From: Mageeibacillus sp. UBA5436
GTDB taxonomy: Bacteria > Bacillota > Clostridia > Saccharofermentanales > DTU023
DNA: 46,626 nucleotides
Direction: 5' to 3'
NCBI GenBank assembly: GCA_002427545.1
Contig: DIRM01000020.1
Span: forward strand, 7,102 to 53,727
Below are positions 18,283 to 26,273 of the stretch, in pieces. The notes below the pieces were generated by a model. The model was not told the DNA's origin and made no database searches. It worked only from the letters and a program-made list of their open reading frames with translations. Numbering within the stretch: position 1 is the stretch's first letter; each line of letters opens with the position of its first letter. The translations under genes and the position numbers were made by a program.

Positions 18283-18377
18283 TATTTAAATATCTTACTC
18301 AATAGTATTGTTTAATAATTATAAAAATCAGTCACTTGTAAGTTTATAATTTAAGAATTATAATTTAGTTAACAATT

Positions 18378-18397
18378 AAGAGGTCATAGGACCTCTT
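18378..18397 (+). other. Hairpin between TPR gene and opine-dehydrogenase-like gene
   Basis: A perfect 8-bp stem AAGAGGTC / GACCTCTT with a four-base loop, followed by a pyrimidine-rich but not T-only stretch. It could be a weak terminator for the TPR gene or part of the long leader of the next gene. The whole gap (18283-18581) is 299 bases with no other gene seen. Confidence 0.45.
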
Positions 18398-18581
18398 ATG
18401 TTCTATTCTCTGTTTCTGTTGGATGCTTCGTTTTTCATATAAGCTAGGTAGAGAATCTAATTTATCAAGAACCATATATGAGTTCAAATAACTTATTAAT
18501 CAAAAACTAGCTAACTTGACTTCAATTTTATGTCAATGCTTGGTTAAACTATTAATAATCATCAAATACGGAGGTCATATT

Positions 18582-19640
18582 ATGAGAGTAACAGTTGTAG
18601 GAGCAGGAAATACTGGTTTAGCTATGGCGGCACATTTGGCCTTGAGTGGAAGCGAAGTCGTGGTTTATAATCGTTCTCCTGATGTCGTTTCTGCCATCAA
18701 TGAAACAAATACCATTCATTGCAATGGAGTTTTTAATGATGATGCCAATATTGCTTTTGCTAGTCAAAATATGGCTGAAGCAACTAAAGACACTGATCTT
18801 ATAATGATTATGACTCCGGCATTTGCACATAAGGATTTAGCTATACTCTTAGGTCAATCTTTGGAAAAAGAAGTCCCAATCATTTTAAATCCAGGTAGAA
18901 CCTGTGGTGCCGTTGAATTTACTCATTATTTCAGTCAAGAAAATAAATATTTACGGCCTTTAGTCGCGGAGACTCAAACTGTCATCCATACTGCTAGACG
19001 CAATAGTCTAAATAGCGTCAATCTAATTGCAATCAAAGATTCCGTAGATATTGCAACACTTGATTCAACTAAAATAAATGACGTTATGTCTGTAATTCCG
19101 GAAGCAATTCGAAAACACTTTAGCCCAGCAAAATCAGTTGTTGAAACATCTATCGGCAATACTGGCATGATTTTACATTGTACGCCTTTACTTTTAAATA
19201 GCGGTTGGACAGAAAGTCCTAAATTTGGTTATAAGCATTACTGGGAAGGTATATCACCTAGAATAGCTCGTTTTTTAGAAAAAATTGATAGTGAAAGGCT
19301 GGCTGTTGCAAAGGCTTTAGGCAGCGATTTACTCAGTACAAAAGACTGGATAAAACGTAGCTATCATTCAGAAGGTGATACATTATATGATTGTATTCAA
19401 AATACGGTTGCTTATGAAATTATTGATGCACCTAGTACTTTAGATCATCGTTATATTTTTGAAGATATCCCTTATGGCCTTGTACCATTAGAAGTAATCG
19501 GTAAACAATTAGGTGTCGAAATGTCATACACTTCTTTAATTATTGATTTAGCTTGTGCTTTAATGGAAACAGACTTACGTAAAAGTGGTCGTAACTTGAA
19601 TCATCTTGCACTTCAAAGCATTAAAGATGGGATTTGTTAA
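18582..19640 (+). CDS. NAD(P)-dependent opine dehydrogenase family protein
   Basis: A 352-residue member of the NAD/NADP octopine/nopaline dehydrogenase family. Known members join or split an amino acid and a 2-oxo acid through a reduced imine. The N-terminal Rossmann fold begins at once with the dinucleotide motif GAGNTG at 7-12. The C-terminal all-helical opine domain shows the family pattern N-x3-ILHC (His-containing), an F-x-YKHYWEG segment and KIDSERLAVAKALG. The true start is the ATG at 18582, six bases after GGAGGT; an in-frame TTG 22 codons upstream has no ribosome site. The next gene, a B12-dependent TIM-barrel protein, begins 58 bases later, so the enzyme probably works with it. Substrates are unknown. 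Confidence 0.85.
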   Translation: MRVTVVGAGNTGLAMAAHLALSGSEVVVYNRSPDVVSAINETNTIHCNGVFNDDANIAFASQNMAEATKDTDLIMIMTPAFAHKDLAILLGQSLEKEVPIILNPGRTCGAVEFTHYFSQENKYLRPLVAETQTVIHTARRNSLNSVNLIAIKDSVDIATLDSTKINDVMSVIPEAIRKHFSPAKSVVETSIGNTGMILHCTPLLLNSGWTESPKFGYKHYWEGISPRIARFLEKIDSERLAVAKALGSDLLSTKDWIKRSYHSEGDTLYDCIQNTVAYEIIDAPSTLDHRYIFEDIPYGLVPLEVIGKQLGVEMSYTSLIIDLACALMETDLRKSGRNLNHLALQSIKDGIC

Positions 19641-19698
19641 TTTTTTGTTCTCAGAACCATGACGCCTTTCGGCTAATTAAAAAAAGGAGCACATGTAC

Positions 19699-21600
19699 AT
19701 GAGCCAAATGAAACCAAAAGCTGTATATGCTTTTATTAAACCCGCACATGATGCCCATACGATAGGGATACAATCTGCTAGCTCGCTTTTACGTGATTGT
19801 GGCTATCTCGTGATTACTGCTGATGATAAAATTGAGAAAGCTCTGTCTCATTTTGCTGATGAAAGTGCTCGTCACGATATTATTTCCTGGTTACGTGCAA
19901 ATGGTGTAAATCGTCTGGGGTTGACCTATCGCTTAGATAAGGAAGATGCTCTCAAAATTTTTGGTTATCTGTTAGAGGAATTAAAGAGAGAGCGAATGCT
20001 TCGACATCAAGGTGGCCCAATTGATGCCATCTTTTTTGGTGGTCTACCAGAATCTTGCCAAATGGTAGAAAAGAAATTTTCTGGTTTGGTGCGTTGTTTT
20101 CAAGGTGGTGAATCTGCCCATGATACGCTTCTTACAATGGGTGTACCTGAGGAAGAGATTCCAGCAGAAATGTTAGAAGTTAATCAATATGATTTAAACA
20201 GAGAAAAATTCGCCAAAGAAATTATTGATAAGAATGAATATAAGAATCTTAATCCCCATGATGACAATGATTATTTTGGTTATGGTAGTCGAAGCGATCG
20301 TATCGAAAAGCGTCTATCCGCAGTGAAAGAAGAAGTTTATGGTAAAAGACCTTTAGTCCGAGCTCATGTTGGACCTTATACTTCTGGTCAAAAACATAAA
20401 GAGGCTATTGATGAATGCATTGATTGGATCAAAAAGCTTGCAAACAGTGGATTTTTAGATATTTTATCTCTGGGTACCTCTCAATTAAGCCAATCTAATT
20501 TTGGTGAAGATTGGACTGGTATGAATAATGGTGGCGGTGTACCAGTTAATTCTCCCGAAGAATATATTGAACTGTACGAAGCTTCTAGACCGATGTTAAT
20601 ACGTACATATGCTGGAACTAAAAATATAAGTGAATTAGCCCATATCTATGAAAATACTATTAATATTTCTTGGCATGCAATGTCTCTTTGGTGGTTTAAT
20701 CGCCTCGATGGAAGAGGACCTTATACACTTTATCAAAGTCTCAATGAGCAAATTAAAGCTATACGCTATGTAGCAAAAACCGGGAAACCTTTTGAAGCCA
20801 ATGTATCACATCATTTTTCTTTTCGTGGTGCCGACGATATCACCTATATTGTATCTGTTTATTTGGCTGCTAAATTGGCAAAAAAATTGGGTATCAAAAC
20901 TTTTATCTTGCAAAATATGCTAAATACTCCTAGCAGTACCTGGGGTGTTCAAGATTTAGCTAAATCGAAAGTTATGCTTCGTTTAATCCGTTCATTAGAA
21001 GATAAAAACTTTCGTGTCCTTTTACAACCGCGTGCAGGCCTTGACTACTTTGTTGCGGATCCCTTTAAAGCAAAAGTTCAATTATCTGCAATCAGTTGTT
21101 TAATGGACGACATCGAGTCAGAAAATAATAATAGTCCTGAGTTAATTCATGTCGTCAGTTATTCTGAAGCTTCGCATTTGGCAACTCCTGATATCATCAA
21201 TGAAAGTATTCAAATTACGCTTTATACTTTGCAGAAATACCGTCAGGCTAAGCAGTATGGTTTAGTTGATAAAATGAGTAAGAACTCTGAAGTTATCGAG
21301 CGTGAAACAAAACTTTATCAAGACGCTAAACAGCTCATTAATTTTTTAGAAAAAACCATAACTGATCTTTACTCTGCAGAAGGCTTTTATACTATTTTTT
21401 CAGCTGGTTTTTTACCTGTTCCTTATCTATGGAATGAGACCGAGGAATTTGCAAAGGCAATAAACTGGCAAACTAAATCTATTCGTGGAGCAATGACTGT
21501 CATAGATAAATATGATTTACCTATGAGCATGGATGAAAGAATAGAGCTTGCACGCATTAATCTTAAGGATGCAGAACGTGCTTTATCTCGTCAGCTTTAA
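19699..21600 (+). CDS. Cobalamin-dependent TIM-barrel mutase-like protein (B12-binding domain fused at N-terminus)
   Basis: 633 residues. Residues about 5-155 look like a B12-binding Rossmann domain: DxHxxG is present as D18-A-H20-T-I-G23, with a later TYRL segment in place of SxL and an FFGG stretch where the conserved GG is expected. Residues about 200-570 resemble the barrel of glutamate mutase E chain and ornithine aminomutase OraE: NNGGGVPVNSPEEY, SWHAMSLWWFNRLDGRGPY, QNMLNTPSSTWGVQ, QPRAGLDYF and SYSEASHLATPDI. The closing LYSAEGFYTIFSAGF recalls the OraE helix before its end. Glutamate mutase has these domains in two proteins, so this one-chain layout is notable. It follows the opine-dehydrogenase-like gene in a two-gene unit. 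The ATG at 19699 sits nine bases after AGGAG; an ATG two codons earlier is also possible. The reaction is unknown. Confidence 0.75.
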   Translation: MSQMKPKAVYAFIKPAHDAHTIGIQSASSLLRDCGYLVITADDKIEKALSHFADESARHDIISWLRANGVNRLGLTYRLDKEDALKIFGYLLEELKRERMLRHQGGPIDAIFFGGLPESCQMVEKKFSGLVRCFQGGESAHDTLLTMGVPEEEIPAEMLEVNQYDLNREKFAKEIIDKNEYKNLNPHDDNDYFGYGSRSDRIEKRLSAVKEEVYGKRPLVRAHVGPYTSGQKHKEAIDECIDWIKKLANSGFLDILSLGTSQLSQSNFGEDWTGMNNGGGVPVNSPEEYIELYEASRPMLIRTYAGTKNISELAHIYENTINISWHAMSLWWFNRLDGRGPYTLYQSLNEQIKAIRYVAKTGKPFEANVSHHFSFRGADDITYIVSVYLAAKLAKKLGIKTFILQNMLNTPSSTWGVQDLAKSKVMLRLIRSLEDKNFRVLLQPRAGLDYFVADPFKAKVQLSAISCLMDDIESENNNSPELIHVVSYSEASHLATPDIINESIQITLYTLQKYRQAKQYGLVDKMSKNSEVIERETKLYQDAKQLINFLEKTITDLYSAEGFYTIFSAGFLPVPYLWNETEEFAKAINWQTKSIRGAMTVIDKYDLPMSMDERIELARINLKDAERALSRQL

Positions 21601-21612
21601 ATCAAATTGTAT

Positions 21613-21744
21613 TTAATTTTCTATCATTTCAATATAGCTACCAGTTTGATCATTATGAACTTGAATTTGTTTAGGAATTCGTTCTTTGAGTTCAATGGCG
21701 TGGTCAAGACGGCTATTAATGTCATTTTTTCTTTTTAATTCTAA
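21613..21744 (-). pseudogene. Possible remnant of a protein-coding gene
   Basis: On the minus strand an open frame of about 43 codons without a start codon reads LDHAIELKERIPKQIQVHND and ends ETYIEMIEN-like at a TAA (21615-21613). The strongly charged, helix-then-strand composition looks coded, yet there is no ATG or ribosome site and an in-frame stop lies just upstream. It may be the tail of a lost gene. I do not recognise the family. Confidence 0.3.
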
Positions 21745-21747
21745 TTA

Positions 21748-21789
21748 TTAAAAATAGCAATGATATCATCTTAATCTGAATCATTGCTA
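21748..21789 (-). terminator. Terminator of the Nudix-to-Yip1-like cluster
   Basis: A 10-bp stem (TAGCAATGAT / ATCATTGCTA) on the minus strand followed by TTTTT, about 90 bases past the last gene. Confidence 0.75.
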
Positions 21790-21877
21790 TACTTGTATTA
21801 GATTTTTCAAATGTTATGTAATTTAAAAAATATAAAAAATTTTCATGTCATTTTTGTTTGCTAATAAATAAGTAAAA

Positions 21878-22849
21878 TTAAGGAAGAATTAAATTGGCAA
21901 AAAAGACTTGTAAAGTTAAAACTAAAACAATACATAATAAGAAGATCCAAAAAGGACTATTTTTTCTGGTAGGATGACCTTTTTGGAAACCAGCATAAAA
22001 ATAAATCATGGCATGCATTTTACCAGCTAATGCAATGATAATTCCACCAATTGGAAAGAAAAACGAAACGATTATCGCTAAAATTAAGATAATCGAATAT
22101 GGCACAGTGGAGAGTACTATCGTTTGACTATATTGTTTCATTTTGCGAGGTTCACTCTTGAGTACAAAAGCCATTAAAAATAATAAGATGAATAATAGAA
22201 CAAAAGTAGCTAACTGACTTAAAAGAGATAGGCCAAAAACAGCACTTGTCCCTTTTAAATTTGCGATATTCATACTGGTTAAGATTGTTTTAATGGACTT
22301 AGAATAAAGCAGGCTATTCAGAGAACCAACCAGTAAAATATTAATCAAAGCCCAAATACATAAAACACCAAAATGCAAACTTAAATGAAAAACTTGCATG
22401 GGTCGTTTAGAAAATAAAAGGGAGAATATTTGCTTCTGCCCATTTAATATTTCTTTAACATGTTTATTTTGTGAGAAGTTATTTTTACGAGGAGCTGAAC
22501 TGCGTCTTTCCTTTGTTTGTCTAACATCATCATTATAATTATCTGAATATCCATCATTGTCTGGCTCATCTAAATCATCCAAATCATATTGATTATTATT
22601 TTTTGATATTGATCCTTCTGTCCTTACAACATTTTCTATACTTTGCCGAAAATTTTTTTCTCTTTCGATGACATTGTCATCTTGATTCTCAGCTGATTCA
22701 TATTTAAATTCTCGAATATTTTGATTGTTTTGAACTGGATTCTCATTCTGCTGATTTGCTTTTCTTGCAGCTTCAGCATATTGCTCTGATGTTTTTTGAT
22801 CTTCTAAATATTCATCAGATACGTCATAATCATCATAATCATTATTCAT
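21878..22849 (-). CDS. Membrane protein with acidic tail, Yip1-like
   Basis: 323-residue protein with two parts. Residues 1-135 are hydrophilic, rich in Asp, Asn and Tyr (YDDYDVSDEYLEDQ at the start) and look disordered. The rest has about five hydrophobic segments: an amphipathic MQVFHLSLHFGVLCIWALIN, LLSQLATFVLLFILLFLMAFVL, TVPYSIILILAIIVSFFF, IIIALAGKMHAMIYFYAGF and a last ILLCIVLVLTLQVFF-like segment. The pattern resembles Yip1-type membrane proteins, but this is tentative. The start at 22849 is chosen because GGGGAG lies before it; a longer frame upstream would overlap the previous gene. It follows the P-loop/Asp23-like gene by 34 bases and may be its membrane anchor. Confidence 0.65.
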   Translation of the reverse strand: MNNDYDDYDVSDEYLEDQKTSEQYAEAARKANQQNENPVQNNQNIREFKYESAENQDDNVIEREKNFRQSIENVVRTEGSISKNNNQYDLDDLDEPDNDGYSDNYNDDVRQTKERRSSAPRKNNFSQNKHVKEILNGQKQIFSLLFSKRPMQVFHLSLHFGVLCIWALINILLVGSLNSLLYSKSIKTILTSMNIANLKGTSAVFGLSLLSQLATFVLLFILLFLMAFVLKSEPRKMKQYSQTIVLSTVPYSIILILAIIVSFFFPIGGIIIALAGKMHAMIYFYAGFQKGHPTRKNSPFWIFLLCIVLVLTLQVFFANLILP

Positions 22850-22883
22850 TTTGAGCTCCCCTATTTCTTTTATTTCTTTTATT

Positions 22884-23963
22884 TTACTTATTTTCTTTAT
22901 TATAAACAACTAGCATCGCTTTCATATTTATCGCTAAAACATTAATGGCTGTATAATATTGAATATCTTTATTTAATTTTTTTTGAGCTTGGCTCAAAAT
23001 TTCTTGCGAATTAAAACCATAGTACAGAGAAACACCTAAATCAAAAATAGCACCATAATTTCTTTTTCTTACAGAAAATTCTAATAATTCAGAAATTCCT
23101 TTTACATTTTGCAAAATTTGTTCAACCAGCATGGCCAGAGCATCATCTGAAATAGAATAATTTCCAATGGTTGAAAAGGTTGGTCGTACTACTGTTTTTT
23201 CTCCTTCAGACACAAAATCAACACGATCTGGAGAGCGGTCCAAAACACGTTTCAGTTTTTGCAAAGGTTCCATAAAATAACCAGAAAAGTCATGTTTGAT
23301 CTCCATGCTAGGTACAGGAATTGTATGTGTACCCTCAGTCATTCTGGTTGTTCTAGCAAGATCTCTTTCATCTTCGGTTGTAACATCCTCAATGCGAATC
23401 ATCATAGCTGGTCGATTTAACCAAAGATTATCACATATTTTATTAAGCATTCGATCCGAGGTACCAAGGATCATAAGGATGGGAGGATTTTCGGTAATTA
23501 AAGCTCGCCTCATATTTGCTGAACGAACTGGATCTGTAAACAAGGCTTGTCGTACCGATTCCAATTGTGTGGGGGCCGTTTTGGCTGAAGTACCAGCCAC
23601 AATGATACTGCCATGAATTAATAAACCATCATCGATTAAATAATGGATTTTATGTTTTTGAGCAACCATTAAAGCTCTTGTACTTTTCCCTGTTCCAGAT
23701 TTTCCAATAAAAGCAACAACCGCAATTTGAGATAGAAAAGAACGAATATCCTGTTCTGTTTCTAATTCTTCTCTGCGATTGGCTTCTTGAACAGTTGTTT
23801 TTACAACTTCGGCAAAGCTGCCAAAGGGATTAAATAGCAGTTTGCCCGGTCGTAAGGGAACATCTTTTTCGGGCTCAGGAATATTAGAACTATAAACTTC
23901 TTTTTGCTTTTGTTCTTCTTGATTTTCTTTTTTTCTTCTTTTGCCAAATAAAAAATCAAACAT
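22884..23963 (-). CDS. P-loop ATP/GTP-binding protein with C-terminal Asp23/Gls24-like domain
   Basis: 359 residues. After a charged N-terminal tail (FGKRRKKENQEEQKQ) comes a P-loop domain with Walker A GKSGTGKS at 87-94, a YLIDDGLLIHGS segment that may carry the Walker B acids, and an ILGTSDRM strand at about 165. From about 262 to 352 the sequence follows the Asp23/Gls24 pattern: an IGNYSISDDALAMLVEQIL start, then LEFSVRKRNY, LGVSLYYGFN, a helix and YTAINVLAINMKAMLVV. The fused domain pair is not one I know as a named protein. The N-terminal part may belong to a poorly described Clostridia ATPase family. It lies in a minus-strand run between yebC and the Yip1-like membrane protein, so the two neighbours may form a membrane-linked unit. 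Confidence 0.65.
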   Translation of the reverse strand: MFDFLFGKRRKKENQEEQKQKEVYSSNIPEPEKDVPLRPGKLLFNPFGSFAEVVKTTVQEANRREELETEQDIRSFLSQIAVVAFIGKSGTGKSTRALMVAQKHKIHYLIDDGLLIHGSIIVAGTSAKTAPTQLESVRQALFTDPVRSANMRRALITENPPILMILGTSDRMLNKICDNLWLNRPAMMIRIEDVTTEDERDLARTTRMTEGTHTIPVPSMEIKHDFSGYFMEPLQKLKRVLDRSPDRVDFVSEGEKTVVRPTFSTIGNYSISDDALAMLVEQILQNVKGISELLEFSVRKRNYGAIFDLGVSLYYGFNSQEILSQAQKKLNKDIQYYTAINVLAINMKAMLVVYNKENK

Positions 23964-24058
23964 ATTTATGACTTTAACACTCTCAGTTGGCCTCCACCTA
24001 AAAATGCTGTATTATCAACAAAATTTCTAAGCGCATATTATATAAACAACTTCAATAA

Positions 24059-24790
24059 TTAGTCTTCGGGCATTTCACAATTATGATAAACCTCTTGAAC
24101 ATCATCATTTTCTTCTAATTTTTCCAATAATTTTTCTAATTTTTCGATATCTTCTACGCTATCCAATTCATTTGAAACTATGGGTTGTGGTCCAAGTGAA
24201 ATATCAACAAATTCATATTTTTTTTCAGTTAAGCTTCTCAATATCATATGATATTCTTCTGGCTCTGTTTCTATTTCATAAAATTCATCAGATACCGTAA
24301 AGTCAGAACACCCTGCCTCCATAGCATCAAGCATTACTTGATCCTCATCTGGATATTTTTCTTTTTCTATTATCAAAACACCTTTTCTTTCAAATAAAAA
24401 AGCAACGCTACCGTCTTTACCTAAATTGCCTCCATATTTATCAAAAATATGACGAATTTCACCAGCAGTTCTATTTCGATTATCTGTTAAAGCTTCGACA
24501 ATAATAGCAATTCCAGCGGGACCATAGCCTTCATAATTGATTTGAACGAAATCATTATCATTTACATTTGCAGCATTATCAATTGCTCTTTTTATCGTGT
24601 CATTTGGCATATTAAAAGATTTTGCTCTAGCAATGGCTGTTTGCAAATTGTAGTTTTCTTCGGGATTTGGTCCACCCTCTTTTATAGCAACTTGAATTTC
24701 ACGTCCAAGCTTAGTAAAAATTTTACCTTTTTTAGCATCGACTGCTTCTTTTCTTTTTTTAATATTATTCCATTTTGAATGTCCTGACAT
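24059..24790 (-). CDS. yebC: YebC/PmpR family protein
   Basis: 243-residue YebC family member with the typical start MSGHSKWNNIKKRKEAVDAK, the segment FTKLGREIQVAIKEGG and FNMPNDTIKRAIDNA, and a three-domain architecture ending in a highly acidic tail. Members have been described as transcriptional regulators (PmpR) and, more recently, as factors that relieve ribosome stalling at proline-rich sites. Which applies here cannot be read from sequence. It lies between YigZ and the P-loop/Asp23-like gene. Confidence 0.95.
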   Translation of the reverse strand: MSGHSKWNNIKKRKEAVDAKKGKIFTKLGREIQVAIKEGGPNPEENYNLQTAIARAKSFNMPNDTIKRAIDNAANVNDNDFVQINYEGYGPAGIAIIVEALTDNRNRTAGEIRHIFDKYGGNLGKDGSVAFLFERKGVLIIEKEKYPDEDQVMLDAMEAGCSDFTVSDEFYEIETEPEEYHMILRSLTEKKYEFVDISLGPQPIVSNELDSVEDIEKLEKLLEKLEENDDVQEVYHNCEMPED

Positions 24791-24836
24791 ATTGCCTCCA
24801 ATGTTTTTTTAATCTATTTAATAAATTGTTTTTTGT

Positions 24837-25469
24837 TTATTCTGAAATTGGAAATTCTTGCATTTTCCCTTTTTCCACTTTAATTTTATCGCTCGTTAAA
24901 TCTTTTAGCAAAATAAGAAAACGTTCTTCTTCAGTAGGTTCAACTGCAACCTGCCAGCTGACCTGATCTGTATATTCTATTTCCAACTGATGATAATTAA
25001 GTAGCTCTAATTGATATCTGACTTTTTCTGCATAAGTATAATCACAAGTCAAATGAAACAGGCGATGATTTTGCCATATAATGGGCTTGGCTTTTTCTAC
25101 TGCTAGAGAAGCTGCTTTACCATATGCTCGAACCAAACCACCTGCACCTAGTTTGATTCCACCAAAATATCTAACAATCACAATACCTGCTTGAACCAAA
25201 TCTTGTTTATCTAAAACATCAAAAACAGGTAAACCAGCTGTGCCTTGTGGCTCGCCTGCATCAGAAAAGCGCTGTATTCTTTGTGGTTTAATGATAATCC
25301 AAGCAAAGACATGATGTGTTGCATCTGGAAATCGTTCACGCTGTTTTTGTACAAAAGCTTCTGCTTCTTTTGTATTTTGTAAAGGTGCGGCAACCCCAAT
25401 AAAACGAGATTTTTTTTCAATATATTCGATTTCTGCACTATCCCTTAAAGAACGGTATTGAGTAATCAT
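24837..25469 (-). CDS. yigZ: YigZ/IMPACT family protein
   Basis: 210-residue protein with the N-terminal IMPACT (UPF0029) domain: KKSRFIGVAAPL, THHVFAWII, RFSDAGEPQGTAGLPVFDVL and VIVRYFGGIKLGAGGLVRAYGKAA, followed by a C-terminal ferredoxin-like domain of about 70 residues. The bacterial role is uncertain; eukaryotic IMPACT inhibits Gcn2. The ATG overlaps the stop of the preceding Nudix-like gene by four bases (ATGA), so the two are coupled. Confidence 0.93.
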   Translation of the reverse strand: MITQYRSLRDSAEIEYIEKKSRFIGVAAPLQNTKEAEAFVQKQRERFPDATHHVFAWIIIKPQRIQRFSDAGEPQGTAGLPVFDVLDKQDLVQAGIVIVRYFGGIKLGAGGLVRAYGKAASLAVEKAKPIIWQNHRLFHLTCDYTYAEKVRYQLELLNYHQLEIEYTDQVSWQVAVEPTEEERFLILLKDLTSDKIKVEKGKMQEFPISE

Positions 25470-25891
25470 TCAATTTCCTCATTTATTTCTTTAAGTTTTT
25501 GTATAGCTAAAGTTAATAAAGATTTATCCTGACTATATGTTACTTTTTCTAGGGCCTCATTAATTGGGAAAAACTTGGCTTCTACTATACCTTGAGTTTT
25601 ATTTGCTATAACATGATCTGAATCAGAAACCATTAAATACCAAATGATGCGATTTGCCACAGGTTTTTTTCTAGATAAAGAGTAGAATTCATAACTGGTT
25701 CTACCAGCCAAAGCAACGATACGCGCCTCAACATCTGCTTCATCTTTGACTCGCCAAGTGGCTACTTCATCGTCTGGATCATCATCGCGAATAACACCTT
25801 TAGGAAAACTCCACTCTGATTTTTCATTTTGGATAAGTAATACTTGATTCTCGAAAAAGACGATACCGCCCGCACAATCTCTAATTAACAT
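25466..25891 (-). CDS. Nudix-fold protein with altered Nudix motif
   Basis: 141 residues with the fold signature of a small Nudix hydrolase: an AGGIVFFENQVLLIQ start, SFPKGVI, and a C-terminal helix. The Nudix box is degraded: where REUxEExG is expected the sequence reads WRVKDEAD, so the first R and E are replaced by W and R and the closing G by D. The metal-binding centre may be weakened or the protein may be a binding rather than a cleaving member. It is the first gene of the minus-strand run and overlaps yigZ by four bases. Confidence 0.8.
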   Translation of the reverse strand: MLIRDCAGGIVFFENQVLLIQNEKSEWSFPKGVIRDDDPDDEVATWRVKDEADVEARIVALAGRTSYEFYSLSRKKPVANRIIWYLMVSDSDHVIANKTQGIVEAKFFPINEALEKVTYSQDKSLLTLAIQKLKEINEEIE

Positions 25892-26273
25892 AAAAATCCA
25901 AACTTTCTGTCTTTAACTATAGTCTAGAAAACTCGTAACATCAGTTATGAGATAAATAGGCTAATTTGTTCTAATTAAAATTAAGCTTATATCTATTATT
26001 CCTGCTAATATTATACATAAGTATATCAGAATAGAGGCAAAAATGAGAACAATGATCTGTGAGTAGCTGGTTTGATTGAAATCTACTCTGTCAAAAAATT
26101 TTTTTCTATTCCTCAAAATATGATAAAAAGCTGAAAATTTTGAAAAATAAAGTATAAAGTAGCAAAGTATCGAAAAAAAGCACAAAATAACAGAAATAAT
26201 TAATTTTTATGTTATTATAAAGAACTGAAACAAAATAAATAACCGATCTCATATCGATCAAAGGAATTCAATT
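25892..26273. other. Divergent spacer before the DUF4015 gene
   Basis: About 380 AT-rich bases between the Nudix-like gene and the DUF4015 gene. A 74-codon minus frame (25961-26185) would give a two-helix membrane peptide but starts with GTG without a ribosome site, so I do not call it. No strong promoter or structured element stands out. Confidence 0.3.

Noticed and set aside
18283..18581. Cobalamin riboswitch before the B12-protein unit
   Set aside because: The B12-box and the other conserved segments of that riboswitch are not present; only a simple hairpin is seen.
25961..26185. 74-codon minus frame for a hydrophobic peptide
   Set aside because: It starts with GTG without a ribosome site in very AT-rich DNA; hydrophobic frames are common by chance there.
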